The position numbers were made by a program, and so were the translations under genes. Of a stretch of 64,000 nucleotides of DNA, positions 32,173 to 43,804 are shown piece by piece. Source of the stretch: Corbicula japonica (taxonomy: Eukaryota > Mollusca > Bivalvia > Venerida > Cyrenidae); contig JAZAYU010000011.1 in assembly GCA_038501625.1 (NCBI GenBank), positions 9,122,849 through 9,186,848 of the forward strand. The letters are read 5' to 3'. The notes beneath the pieces were generated by a model that was given only the letters and a program-made list of their open reading frames with translations, did not search any database and had not been told where the DNA came from. How positions within the stretch are numbered: the first letter of the stretch is position 1; each line of letters begins with the position of its first letter.

Positions 32173-33248
32173 AGTGAAATATGAATATCAGGAATGGCCA
32201 CATCCAGCAGACACACCCTCCCCACACAGCCAAAAAGTAGAGAGGAAAAGAGAGCATGGTATTACAATAATCAGTTTCAAAATGGACGCCACAAACAATT
32301 AACGAAAGTGAGAACCCGAGGGGTTACCGCCTTGGAACGGTCAGTGGTAAAACAATTGCCACTGGGGGTTTAAACCAGGTTCTAGGGTGCACCAACATCC
32401 CACTTGCCCCAACATGTTCTCAAATCACAAAACAAGTACAAGTTGCCTTGGTGAAATAACTCCAACTCACCCATCGGCTCAACAAAGTTGCATGCAAAAG
32501 CACACAAACATAAAACATATTAAGAAGCTAATAGCATTGCAAAGCCAAAGGGTGGGTACTCAATGATCTTACCGAGACCTGAGCACCTGGAGTAAAATCA
32601 GCAAGAACACGATGACAGGATAAAAGAAACAATTCGAGCTTCCAGGTTCTTTTAAGAAAAGATTTCCCCATTAAACATTTATAAACTCTTAAACCCCTGC
32701 CACCGTCATGCAACCAAAGACGGTAAGCATAATGATCAACTGTAGATGGGTTAATCAGCAGGCTTGCGTATATAATACGCTGCAGAATAATTATCATGTT
32801 GGTAACCTTTCTTTTTGAATGTACAGATGGTTTTTTCGAATAACCCGGCGAAATTGACATTGCTTTTTATTTTCTTAAGTTTATAAATTGTATCGCCATT
32901 AAAAACTGACTGTGAAATACCTTGTTGCAAAAGTGATCTTAAACTGCACCTGTATTTCTGAATTAAATCTGGGTATCGGCGATAAAACTTGCAAAATGTT
33001 TCCCTTAATTTATGATACCGATAACCTTGTTTTAAAAGTTTTCTGTAATGCAAAGATTACGTTCATTGAAATCATTAACATCGTTGCAAGCTCTTGAAAA
33101 GCTGAGAGATATAAACCCCGTAAGATGTTGCACGAGGAACATCGCCGTCTAGAAACGGAAAATTTTCTATATTAAAACTAAACTCATCTCTTTTATCATA
33201 TATTTGAGAAGTGACGTAACCATTTTGCAATGGACAGATTTAGATCAA
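32173..33248 (-). mobile_element. Naiad-like Penelope element copy C, 5'-truncated
   Basis: The minus-strand frames contain FDLNLSIAKW, then KLLKQGYRYHKLRETFCKFYRRYP and CSLRSLLQQGISQSVFNGD, equal to the last third of copy B, followed by the same 3' tail (32300-32470). The body starts within the reverse-transcriptase C-terminal region at about 33245, directly abutting the tail end of copy B. Frameshifts break the C-terminus. Confidence 0.8.
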
Positions 33249-33249
33249 A

Positions 33250-35345
33250 AGGTGAAATATGCATATCAGGAATCGCCACATTCAGAAAAAACAGCCTCCC
33301 CACACAGTCAAGAAGAAGAGAGGGGGAGAGAGCATGGTCAATAAAATGATCAGTTTCAAAAAAGACACCACTAACAATAAACAAAAATGAGAACCCGAGG
33401 GGTTACCGCCTTGGAACGGTCAGTGGCAAATCAAATTGCCACTGGGGGTTTAAACCAGGTTCTAGGGTGCACCAATCTCACACTTGCCCCAACAGGTTCT
33501 CATATCACAAAACAAGTACAAGTTGTCTTGGTGAAAAAACTCCAACCAACTTATCGGCTTAACAATGTTGCATGCAAAAGCATACAAACATATAAAACAT
33601 AAGAAGTTAAGAGCATTGCAAAGCCGAAGGGGCGGGTACTCAATGATCTAACCGAGACCAGAGCTCCTGGAGTAAAATCAGCAAGAACACGATGACAGGA
33701 ATAAAAGAAACAAATCGAGCTTCTAGGTTCTTTTAAGAAAAGATTTCCCCATTAACCTTCATAAACTCTTAAATCCCTGCCACCGTCGTGCAACCAAAGA
33801 GGTAAGCATAATGATCAACTGTAGAAGGGTTAATCACCAGGCCTGCAGAGCACTGTAAAATATCATGTTGGTAACCTTTCTTTTTAAATTTACAGATGGT
33901 TTTTACGAATAACCGGGAGAAATTAACACTGCCTTTTATCTTTTTAAGTTTATAAATTAAATCTCCATAAAAAACTGGCTGTGAAATACCTTGTTGCAAA
34001 AGTGATTTTAAACTGCATCTGTATTTATGAATTGATTCTGGGTATCGGCGATAAAACTTGCAAAAGGTTTTCCTTAATTTGTGATACCGATAACCTTGTT
34101 TTAAAAGTTTTTCTGTAATGCAAAGATTACGTTCATTGAAACCATTAACATCGTTGCAAGCTCTTGAAAGGCGAACAAGCTGTGAGATATAAACCCCATA
34201 AGATGTTGCACGGGGAACATCGCCGTCTAAAAACGGAAAATTTACTATATTAAAATTAAAATCATCTCTTTTATCATAAATTTTAGTTGTGACATAACCA
34301 TTTTCAATGGACAGATTTAGATCGAGAAAGTTTGCTTGCTTTTCTGAAGTGTTCGCTTTATTAAGTTGTAGTTCTTTAGGATAAATCTTATTAACCAGTA
34401 ATGGAAAATGGTTATTGTCTATATTTAATAAATCATCAAGGTACCTCGATGTGTTGTTAAAAGCTGTAATTATATCATCTTGATGTTCAGTAGAATGAGA
34501 TAACATAAAGTCTCTTTCATAACAGTATAAAAACAGATCAGCAACAAGGAGTGCACAATTAGTACCCATTGGGATGTCTATTATTATTTTATAAATAGAG
34601 GTACCGAATCTAACATAAATATTATCCAGTAAGAAAGTTAGCGACTCTATTAGGTCTTGACAAGTCCATAAGGTATAATTATCATAAGAACCATCTGTAA
34701 AAAATGCCCTATGTTCGTTACAAGCGATGAAGGTTTTATTTTCTCTAGCAAACGTTTTTTCAATGAGACTGGTCAGTTTGTCTCTTATTAAATTATGAGG
34801 GAGCGAAGTGTATAATGTTGAGAAATCATAAGTAGACAAACAGAACGCCACAAAATTATTTGATTTAAGCTTTTTCAAAACGTCATTTGAATTTTTAATT
34901 GACCAAAATAAATTTTTGCCAGAAGTTTCAAAAACCTTATCACAATACCTAATGACATGTTCTTTTATAGCTGTAAGACAAGATGTTAAGAGCACGGATA
35001 ATTTAGTAGTAGTGCAAGAACTAGAGTTAGCAATAAATCTTGCTTTGTACGGTGTTTTATGCATTTAAGGCAACCAATACATAGTAGGTACTTTGTCTTG
35101 TTTTGGCTCAATACTGATTCTAAATTTTGTAATTTGTAGAGTGTGTGCAGTAACAATATCACTCTCAGATGAAGAAGTCAGTATATAAGCATTAGTGCTG
35201 TTCAGTTCTTCAGTTTGAATATTAATATAGTGTATTCGTCACACTATAATTACATTATTAGAAGCCTTATCAGCAGGTGTTAAAACAAATCTGTTATGAA
35301 AGTCCTGAATTCCTTTTTTCTAATGACGAAAGTTAAAACGAGGAA
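33250..35345 (-). mobile_element. Naiad-like Penelope element copy B
   Basis: Runs on the minus strand from an abrupt start at about 35345 (within FNFRH), through the reverse transcriptase (33769-35064), to a 3' tail ending TTCCTGATATGCATATTTCACC at about 33250. The tail contains a GTGGCAATTTG/CAAATTGCCAC hairpin and GAGAACC blocks. It is joined head-to-tail with copy A above and copy C below. Confidence 0.8.
33769..35064 (-). CDS. Penelope-like reverse transcriptase, copy B
   Basis: 431 codons from an internal ATG to TAA. Motif A region STYDFSTLYTSLPHNLI (Asp), motif B IPMGTNCALLVADLF and motif C RYLDDLLNI (Asp-Asp) keep all catalytic residues. The C-terminal thumb-like region holds GYRYHKLRKTFCKFYRRYP. 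In the same frame upstream, a TAA at 35065-35067 replaces a Lys codon present in copy A, a TAG at 35320-35322 replaces a Leu codon, and a TGA at 35239-35241 is shared with copy A. So this copy is a damaged retroelement gene, and the ATG here is not the true start. Confidence 0.8.
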   Translation of the reverse strand: MHKTPYKARFIANSSSCTTTKLSVLLTSCLTAIKEHVIRYCDKVFETSGKNLFWSIKNSNDVLKKLKSNNFVAFCLSTYDFSTLYTSLPHNLIRDKLTSLIEKTFARENKTFIACNEHRAFFTDGSYDNYTLWTCQDLIESLTFLLDNIYVRFGTSIYKIIIDIPMGTNCALLVADLFLYCYERDFMLSHSTEHQDDIITAFNNTSRYLDDLLNIDNNHFPLLVNKIYPKELQLNKANTSEKQANFLDLNLSIENGYVTTKIYDKRDDFNFNIVNFPFLDGDVPRATSYGVYISQLVRLSRACNDVNGFNERNLCITEKLLKQGYRYHKLRKTFCKFYRRYPESIHKYRCSLKSLLQQGISQPVFYGDLIYKLKKIKGSVNFSRLFVKTICKFKKKGYQHDILQCSAGLVINPSTVDHYAYLFGCTTVAGI

Positions 35346-36093
35346 AGGTTGCTTGCTTTTCTGTTCGCTTTATTAAGTTGTAGTTCTTTAGGATAAATCT
35401 TATTAACCAGTGATGGAAAATGGTTAATATCTATATTTAATAAATCATCAAGGTACCTCGAGGTGTTGTTAAAAGCTGTAATAATATCATCGTGATGTTC
35501 GGTATAAAGAGATAACATAAAGTCTCTTTCATAACAGTATAAAAACAGATCAGCAACAAAAGGTGCACTATTAGTACCCATTGGGATGCATATTACTTGT
35601 TTAAAACTAGTGGTATCGAATCTAACATAAATATTATCCAGTAAGAAAGTTAGCGACTCTATTAGGTCTTGACAAGTCCATAAAGTATAATTATCATAAG
35701 AACCATCTGTTAAAAAATGCCCTTTGTTCATTACAAGCGATGAAGGTTTTTTTCTCTAGCAAACGCTTTTTCAATAAGACTGGTTAACTTGTCTCTTATT
35801 AAATTATGAGGAAGCGAAGTGTATAAAGTTGAGAAATCATAAGTAGACAAACAGAACGCCTGAAAATTATTTAATTTAAGCTTTTTCAAAACGTCATTTG
35901 AATTTTCAATCGACCAAAATAAATTTTTTCCAGTTGTTTCAAAAACCTTTTGGCAATACCTAATTACATGATCTTTTATGGCTGTAAGACAAGACGTTAA
36001 GAGCACGGATAATTTAGTTGTTATGCAAGAACTAGAGTTAGCAATAAATCTTGCTTTGTAGGGTGTTTTGCGCATTTTAGGCAACCAATACAT
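35333..36093 (-). pseudogene. Penelope-like reverse transcriptase, copy A palm and fingers
   Basis: Two open pieces (35731-36093 and 35333-35731) are joined by a frameshift at about 35735. They repeat copy B at high identity: SSSCITTKLSVLLTSCLTAI, FSTLYTSLPHNLI, IPMGTNSAPFVADLF and RYLDDLLNI. The frame is lost after KELQLNKAN, where copy B sequence begins. Confidence 0.8.
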
Positions 36094-37080
36094 AGTGGGT
36101 ACTTTGTCTTGTTTCGGCTCAACACTAATTCTAAATTTTATAATTTTTAGAGTGTGTGCAGTAACAATATCACTCTCAGATGAAGAAGTTAGTGTATAAG
36201 CATTAGTGCTATTAAGCTCTTCAGTTTGATCATTAATATAGTGTATACGTCACATTATAATTACATTATTTGAAGCCTTATCTGATATGCATATTTCACC
36301 TTTTTATCATCAGGTGTTAAAACAAATCTGTTGTGTAAGTCTTGAATACCCTTTTTCAAATGACGAAAGTTAAAACGAGGTCGAGGTGGTAATAAAGCTA
36401 TGTTTCTTTTATAAAAGGATATACGAGTGTCAATTATTAAATATTTATTTTTTTTCCAGTTTGAAAGAGCATTAGGCGCAGCATGTTCTCGTTTACTCCA
36501 TTTATTGCAAAAAGAGTTTAAAGACTCTGCAATTTCCGCACGACAGGTATTAAAGTCAATTTCCGATGGAATTCTATATTTTGGAACTTTTGAAATTAAA
36601 TTGCGGATTCTAAAGTCTTTGATAACATTTAGATCCCCTGTAACGATGTGACCGGCAGGTTGATAGCAAAATCTTGAATTAGAACAGTCTCATGATATTG
36701 GTGTATTTTCAACAATTTGGAAATCCGAGGTAATTTTGTTGTAATTGAAAATTGTGTTTCTAATAGGCTTGTTATATTTATAACAAACGATGGGTGTTTC
36801 AGTATTCTTGAAATAATAAGGTATAGCCGATTCAACAGTTTTATCTTTAAATATACTTCGAAGGTCAATAAAATCTATACCTTTATTTAAAAATGAAATT
36901 TTAAAGAAATGTCTTTGGCGATCAGATTGCAAGTCAATGTGTGGTCTGAAAACATGCCGAGAGTATCACTGAGTAAGGCTAGCAACTTTATAAAGTGGAT
37001 GAGTTCTTAAAACAATATCATCGGCTTCCTTATCCACTTTCAGTAAACCGCCATAGTCATACCATCGTTTGGGATGGATC
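35346..37080 (-). mobile_element. Naiad-like Penelope element copy A, longest N-terminal extent, TGA-containing frame
   Basis: The minus-strand frame runs from about 37120 (after a TAG) through HPKRWYDYGGLLKVDK, PIVCYKYNKPIRN, QPAGHIVTGDLN, NLISKVPKYRIPS, SLNSFCNKWSKREH, PPRPRFNFRHL, ASNNVIIM, TMYWLPKM and the reverse-transcriptase fingers and palm, to a truncation at about 35346. TGA codons interrupt it at 36966-36968, 36690-36692 and 36250-36252; no TAA or TAG does so in this stretch, but a 26-bp net insertion near 36283 shifts the frame. The 36690 TGA is followed by Asp-Cys, where the Naiad clade has its CxC motif. This layout matches published clam Naiads that encode selenocysteine. The N-terminal GIY-YIG domain is not visible and is presumably truncated. 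Confidence 0.7.
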
Positions 37081-37745
37081 AAAATTATACTGTTTATTGG
37101 TGTAAATATTGAGTTGCGCTCAACCCGGGGCTATGCGGCGTGGGCAGTAATATGCAATCACATTACTGCCCATGAACAGGCTCAATCAAACCGAGCCTGC
37201 AATATTTTCATAATTGTCGTGTTCGGTGGCTTTCAAAGTTCACTTTTCATCTATTTCAATATCACAGTAGCTTTGTGCCGTGTGGCGGCTGTAAAAAGTC
37301 TCCCCGTACATTCAATCAGTGCTGTTCTCAGTAACGTCCTTTGAAGGTCGTTGAGCACGATACTTATGTACTAAGTTAATAGTACTTCTAAAATTACTTT
37401 TGTTTTAATATTTCGGCCAGTTTAAAGATAGGTGGTTTCAATTTCCCAGCCAATAAGGTTTTGGATATTGTCCAATCACCCCCAAGGATATACTTCCTGC
37501 TTTTTAAATTTTGCCTGGGGACCATACGCCGCTGAACATGGAATGGTATAAATCTGAAAATACCTCATTGAAGGTTCACTGTTCACCGCCATATGCATAC
37601 CATCGTTTGGGATGGATCAAAATTGTACTGTATATTGGTGTAAATATTGAGTTGCGCTCAACCCGGGGCTAGGCGGCGTGGGCAGTAATATGCAATCCCT
37701 TTACTGTCCATGAACAGACTCAATCAAACCGAGCCTGCAGTATTT
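37055..37745 (-). repeat. Duplicated 5' segment upstream of Naiad-like copy A
   Basis: About 150 bp around 37055-37215 is repeated at about 37595-37745 in the same orientation. Shared phrases include ATACCATCGTTTGGGATGG, GAGTTGCGCTCAACCCGGGG and GGCTCAATCAAACCGAGCCTG. The second copy leaves the coding frame at its inner edge. This fits a pseudo-LTR or partial tandem copy. The 380 bp between them is unassigned. Confidence 0.65.
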
Positions 37746-40260
37746 TCACAATTACATCTGCAGTATAAAATCACTGCTGCAACAAGGTTTCCTCAACCAG
37801 TGTTTTATATGATCTGATAGGGTGTTTTAAGTGAGAGAGAATTTCGGGTAGTTGAATTGAATTTTTTATTGGTTAAATGGGTTTGCAGACAAATATGTGT
37901 TTATAAAGGCATTGGACGATTATGTCTCTTTAAGTCTATTTATTCCATGAAATACTAAATAGGACAGTGTAGCTGTCCAAGTGTTGATCAAATATTTCGT
38001 TTATTGAGATCTTACTACTAGGATCCTTGAACCGGAAACAGCTACTGTTATTGACAACTGAGACGCCAAAATGAATATTTCGAAGGTAAAAAAACATTAA
38101 GGGCATGTTGCACTACTAATTAGAGTTGGAGTCTTAATTTTGAATTTTACTCCAATAAGGATTGCAAAGCACAATTTTCCTTATAAGAAAGAAGCTAACA
38201 GCGCTTTGTGTAAGTCTGCGTGATCGGAAATTGATGTAATTTCGGATAACAGATATTTCGGATAAAAGATTAATCAGTTGTTACATTAATATATGACAGT
38301 AAAAATGCCGATAAATTTGAAAACGGAACGTTTGCAAAAAAACTCTATTGGCACTAAAAACTCAGAACTGTTTGTTGTTGGGAACAATAGTTTGGAGGAT
38401 TGGGAAAGGTCTGGTGATTGGATTGGGAAGACTCCCGTCAACTTTGGGAATGATACTCTTTTGGGGAGGTTGTAAAAGAAGGAAAAAAAATGCTCACGTC
38501 AGTGCTTCAGACTATGTTAAACAATGTAGTGTGCGAATAATAAGATGTTTTCCCAAACCTTGGACTGTACCTCTTATCCTACTTTCCTATATTTCCGTCC
38601 CTTCCTATAATCCCATACCCCTTGAATAAACAACAATTAATAATAGGATGCATTGACTTTTGCACCGTACAAGAGAGTAATCATGATATTTTCAAGTAGC
38701 AGTTGTTAAAAAATTGAATTTATTAAAATTGAGCTTAAAATGACTAGAAAACATATTTATCGAACTATCACTTGTCCAAAATTACACCATGTGCTAAAAA
38801 TAGCTTTTATTTAGATAATCTTGCAAAACTGATAAAAATGCATCAAAATATTTTTGACCCTTGATTGTCTGCATGGTTTGAACACAATAACAAGTTTGAA
38901 ACACTGAAAATAAATTACTCACACAGGTTTTTACATTAAAGGACGTGTTTATAGGAATGTGGCGGCCATTTATTTCACTGGAGGTGTGTGTCTGCCAAAC
39001 AACCCAACATGCATATTTAAGCATTGATTTTCAGACATAATGTGCAGTTTCATTGAACAAAGAATGCTCTTTTGATCACCATGCTAATTTGACATTTATA
39101 TTATCTTTTTTATAAAGTATTTGACAAAAATTCGGTAAGGAGGATGGAAATACAGGAATAGGGAATATATGCTGGTGCTTAACAACTGAGCCTTTGGGTT
39201 AAAACCCAGAACTTCAGGATCAGTTCTTGAGCTGAGAGTCAGTTTATTGCAATGCCCCAAAGAATGCTGAAGCTCAACATCCTGTCTGTCTAGTATAGTC
39301 CATATTCACTGCCCGGTCGAATTGCCTGTTTGCAGTTTTTTCTGCACTTCTGCCGCTCCGGAAAATGGAGGCATTCCCAAACCACAGTCTCATTCCTATC
39401 TAACAGATATTTTTCCCAATTGAATACATCCTTTCTTTCCAGAATTTCTGCAGAAATGGGTATAAAAAATATGGAAATACACAGTAAACAATTTGCGTGA
39501 GCAGACATTGGGTCGCAGATTATGCACAGAATTACGAACACTATGCTGCAATTCTCTTTGACAAATGTCCCACGGACTTTGAAAATTCTAAAAATAAGTT
39601 GAAAATCACAATTATCTTTGATATAAACAGTACAGTTAATTTAAACTCAGCTTGCAATTTTTGACGTCATACAAGTTAATTGAAGATAGTAAAACTGCTT
39701 TGTTAAAAGCATTAAGGTCTGCCCACTTGGAAAATACTAACTAGGCCTAATGCAAACCAATCAGACACATGCATGCACTGGTCACATAACTTTACCAGGG
39801 GTAATTATCACAGTGGATTGTATTGAGATACCGAACAAATTTGTAAATGGACACAAATTAATTGAAGATTAACTGAATTAATTGCATTTTGTTATAGTCT
39901 TCGTTCACCTGCAAAATACTGAAACAGGTATGCCAGTTTTCACCATCAGGTATGACAAACAATGAATACCAGTAATGCAATATATGAATGATTGAAAATG
40001 GCGCCGTGTTTTGTCACAAATACTAATCGGCAGGATCATTTACATGTTTGAAAATGAGCCAAGTAAATAATTTAGCCCCAGAATCTTTCATACACATTTA
40101 TTAAGTCATCAATTATCAAAGCAGTTTTCACTGATTTCAGTAGTTTCAAAGTAGATTTTTCAAAAACAATGTGTCCCAGGTTGCAAAAGAAAAAGAAAAA
40201 TATATTTTTTTTGTAATATAGCCAAGCTTCAAGTTAAACAATTAATGGTAGAGCTGGCTT
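37746..40260. other. Intergenic, nothing firm
   Basis: No repeat family or gene is recognised with confidence. On the minus strand near 39290-39450 a possible exon follows a CATTTCTGCAG acceptor-like site and reads EILERKDVFNWEKYL. It faintly recalls the start of an MBT repeat but ends in a stop, so it is not called as a gene. Confidence 0.35.
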
Positions 40261-40266
40261 AATATA

Positions 40267-40827
40267 CACTACTCAAAAGTTCTAAACCGCCACTTTTTGT
40301 CCGTAATTTTTTATTAGAAAGACATTGAATTCACTATTTATTTATAATCATATGCCAACAAAAGTCTCCAACTTAAGCTTTAATCTTGTAATAATTGACC
40401 TTGAAACAGTTTGACAAGAGTTATTCTTAATTTTGCTAAAAATGCATTTCTTGCATATAAAGGTCAAGCACAAAGAAATTTGCTCTTAATTCCTAGTTTT
40501 ATTTTAATAGGACCCCCCATTAGTAGGAAAAACAGAAAACATGATTAATCAATAGCACATTTGTTTAAATAAACCCCTTTCAAAGTATCCAATTTTAAAA
40601 TTACCTCCCTTTTAATAAAAGACTGTTCAAATTTTGACCCTGCGCTGTAAGTAAATGGTATTGGATTTGTTTAAGAAAACAATCAATAAAGATTTTAAAG
40701 ACATAAGGTAATTGATTTCTAGACAAAACAGTTCTTTCCACAACCTCTCTTGACGTAGGGGAGAAACGAAACTAGCATACATTGTAAACATATACATGTA
40801 GTGGCGGTTTAGAACTTTTGAGTAGTG
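40267..40827. mobile_element. Tc1/mariner-type MITE, 561 bp
   Basis: Near-perfect inverted repeats of about 28 bp: CACTACTCAAAAGTTCTAAA followed by CCGCCACT at the left, with its complement at 40800-40827, flanked by TA on both sides. The interior is AT-rich with no transposase frame. Confidence 0.92.
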
Positions 40828-40839
40828 TAGTTTTGCATT

Positions 40840-41285
40840 ATTTATTTTAAACTACCCCAGATATCAACTTGAAACTTTGAATATATATTCACCATCATAA
40901 TCTACATCATCACCAGCAAGACCCACAACTTAATTACACATAATTGTGAAAGTATGCCCCTTTTTCACTTTTGTTTTGTGTCTATGATTTAATACACTTT
41001 GCCCATAACTTTGAAGCTGCTACAGATATCAACTTTATTATTACTCAGTTGGTAAGAAATAGGAAATAAATGTCACTCATGATGACCTGTTTCATTTTCA
41101 ACAAGACCTTTAACTTTTTTAAGCAGTTATGCTCCTTTTTAAATTACACTCTTTTTTAAAGCTGTCATTTACTTTGTTTTTTATCTTTAACATGAATTAT
41201 GTGAAACCTAAAATAAATGTCCAGCACTGTGACCTACTTAATTTCCAACCAGTATCTAACTAGTTCACCAATATTTTTCTTTTAT
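40840..41285. other. Intergenic helentron-like drift, no gene
   Basis: Repeated wording such as ATATCAACTT and CATAACTTTGAAGCTGC, of the style found in tandem-core mollusc elements, suggests an old fragment. Nothing coding is seen. Confidence 0.35.
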
Positions 41286-41287
41286 TC

Positions 41288-41568
41288 CTCATTATGCCCC
41301 CTTTGAAGAAGGGGGGTATATTGCTTTTCATGTCGGTCGGTCCGTCCGTCCGTCTGTTACCAACCTTGTCCAATCAACCAGTCAATGATGTGACCTACAG
41401 TCCTCAGATTTGGTATCGAGGTTAGTCATCACAAGTAGATGAACCCTATTGATTTTGAGGTCAGTAGGTCAAAGGTCAAGGTGACTGACCTTCAATAAAG
41501 TAACAGCAGATTACTATCAAAGTGGCATTTGGGGGGGCATACATGTTTTACAAACATCTCTTGTTTTA
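41288..41568. mobile_element. Helentron/pearl-like short element
   Basis: Begins ATTATGCCCCCTTTGAAGAAGG, has GTCGGTCGGTCCGTCCGTCCG, then a single core unit with GGTCAAAGGTCAAGGTGAC, and ends TGGGGGGGCATACATG with TCTCTTGTTTTAA. It is the one-unit counterpart of the 49.6-51.9 kb element. Confidence 0.7.
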
Positions 41569-42533
41569 ACTTGTAATACATGTAAATGGTAAATTAAATG
41601 ATTGACTCTACATGTAAATCTAGGGACTAATGTCACAACATTTATAACAGTTCATCATGTTCATAATTAATACAAGTTTTCTAACTATTTCAATATATTT
41701 AATAGCTCCTTCCCTTTTCAGTTAAAAAAAAATGCTGCATCAAGGCTTTACATAAAAGTTGGTTATGACACCTCAACATTATTTGTCCCTGGGTTTCAAA
41801 ACGTACTGAAAAACCTGGCAGAAATGGCTGGTTATTATTTGCAAAGACTTTTACAAAATGCAAAGCACATGAAATGTTAATGTGGTCACAACATTGGCAG
41901 ATTGCCCTGAAACTTTGTGAGTTTAGTAGTGACATTTATATATTTTCATAATTTTGACAAACTCATTATTATGCTGATACTTCCAGCTTTCTCCCAAAAT
42001 TATGTCTTTGTACAAAATAGGGCATAATGATTAGTTTCTAGTAAACATCTTGGTATTTGGGCATGTTCAATAATTCACTTTATCTCATACATTCTTTAAT
42101 TAATTTATTTATTTAATAAATATCTAATAAAAGCCCATTTTGTAGAAATAGCTATTTGAATAGTGAAATTTATCCAGCAGAGTTTGGGACAAATTTTCTC
42201 TAAAAGAAGTTAATGTTTGAGGAGGGGACACACAAAGGCCTTTGTCTTCTTATCACTACTGTGATTATCAGAATTAGAATCATTGAACAGTTTATGAATC
42301 ATTCTTGCAGAGTCATGATAAACGATATAATCTAGCTGAACACAAAGCATTCATTTGGGTATAAAACATATTCAATGAGTTTTGAATGCTTCACATTCAG
42401 TACCAAATTGCGCCTGAAAATGCTTTAATATTTATTTAGTATTGCTAACTGAGATAATGTATATGATGTGAAAAATATGACAATACAACAACTAATAAAT
42501 TTGACCTAAAATCTAGGCCCAAGATTTTACAAC

Positions 42534-42660
42534 TTCTCTGAAGAACAGTCTCAGATTGTAAGTATCTGACTGGCTGAAATTAAGTGAAGACAAGTATTAA
42601 TTTCAGCCTATCAGATACTTGAGATTTAAGACTGGTCTCCAATACAGTTTTGAAGAAGCT
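42534..42660. repeat. Foldback element copy (CAGTCTCAAATCTC family)
   Basis: GAACAGTCTCAGATTGTAAG pairs with ACTTGAGATTTAAGACTGG around GACTGGCTGAAATTAAG. A degraded double-hairpin fragment follows at about 42860-42965. Confidence 0.75.
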
Positions 42661-43354
42661 AAAGAGGTGGGGGACAATATTCCCAATAAAATATTAATAT
42701 TTGACAACTAGGATGCAAAATGATGCATTTGGTATCTTTTGTGAGATTCATTTAAGGGTTCGTTTAAGGCAATCCTAGGGCAGTTAATGTTTATTTTCAA
42801 CTTTCTGCCAAAAATGTCTATTAAAATCCCATAAATTGGACCAAGAAGTGACCAGAGTGAATATATATTATGACCCTGATCAGACTGCACAGATATGCAG
42901 GCTGATCTGGATCTACAGTGGTCACCCCTATGATCAAAATTGTTTCAATGGAGTAAAATGTTAACGCACTGTCTTTTTTTTTAAAATCAAAAGCACTTTT
43001 ATTGAATTTATATTAGTAAAAAAACTGAAGACTAACATTACAAAATATGAGCAAACACACTTTTAATGAGTTCAGTAGTTATAAAACAGCATTCATTTAT
43101 ATCTACATTGCAACTGTTTGAGCTGTTTTATGTTACTATAGTTTGCTTATTGAAAGTTTTATTTACTTTCACATGATCTATGTTTAATCAAGGTGTATAA
43201 ATAATAAGCCAATTTTAACTATTGAACATTTCTTGATTTGAACTTGAATAGAAATCTGTAGAAGATTTTTGTATTGTAATTGACAATTTCAAGCATTGTG
43301 CATTAAGTATTTACTTTGCACTTGTAAGTTTCATTAGGCCAATTTCATTACTTT

Positions 43355-43802
43355 AACTCTTTACTCCATATATTTGGGTTTTATTGTGTGTGTAACCTGT
43401 GTAGATCCAGATCATCTGGCACATCAATAACATCTGATCTAGATCTACACTTGTTGCTTCTTGGTCAGAAATAGCCTAATGAATGGAAATGCGAAACATG
43501 TAGAACCTGAACAGTTAGCACATATGTGCCAGCTTATCTGGATATAAACTTTTTTCCTTTATCCCTTTCCTCCATATATACACATTTTTACGCTTGTACG
43601 ACCAGTGTAGATCCAGATCAGCTGGCACATCCATGCCGTCTGATCAGGATCTGCTTTGGTCGCATTTTTGTCAAAAATGACCTACCAAATCATAAAGCGA
43701 ACAGTGCAGATCCTGATCAGACGGCATGGACGTGCCAGCCGATCTGGATCTACACTGTTCGCCCATGCAATGAAGGTGTGTCTATTGAGGAAAGGGTTAT
43801 GG
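43355..43802. repeat. Two adjacent double-hairpin palindromes
   Basis: A diverged copy (about 43355-43560) is followed directly by a full one (43561-43800) with CCCTTTCCTCCATATATAC, both hairpins and GAGGAAAGGGTTA. Confidence 0.85.
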
Positions 43803-43804
43803 TG

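Noticed and set aside
33250..33768. SECIS element in the Penelope-like 3' tail
   Set aside because: ATGA and TGAT strings occur but I could not pair a convincing stem with an apical AA by eye; left for a dedicated search rather than claimed.
39290..39541. Minus-strand possible exon with FNWEKYL resembling an MBT-repeat start
   Set aside because: The downstream MBT signature residues are missing, the frame stops, and no partner exons were found.
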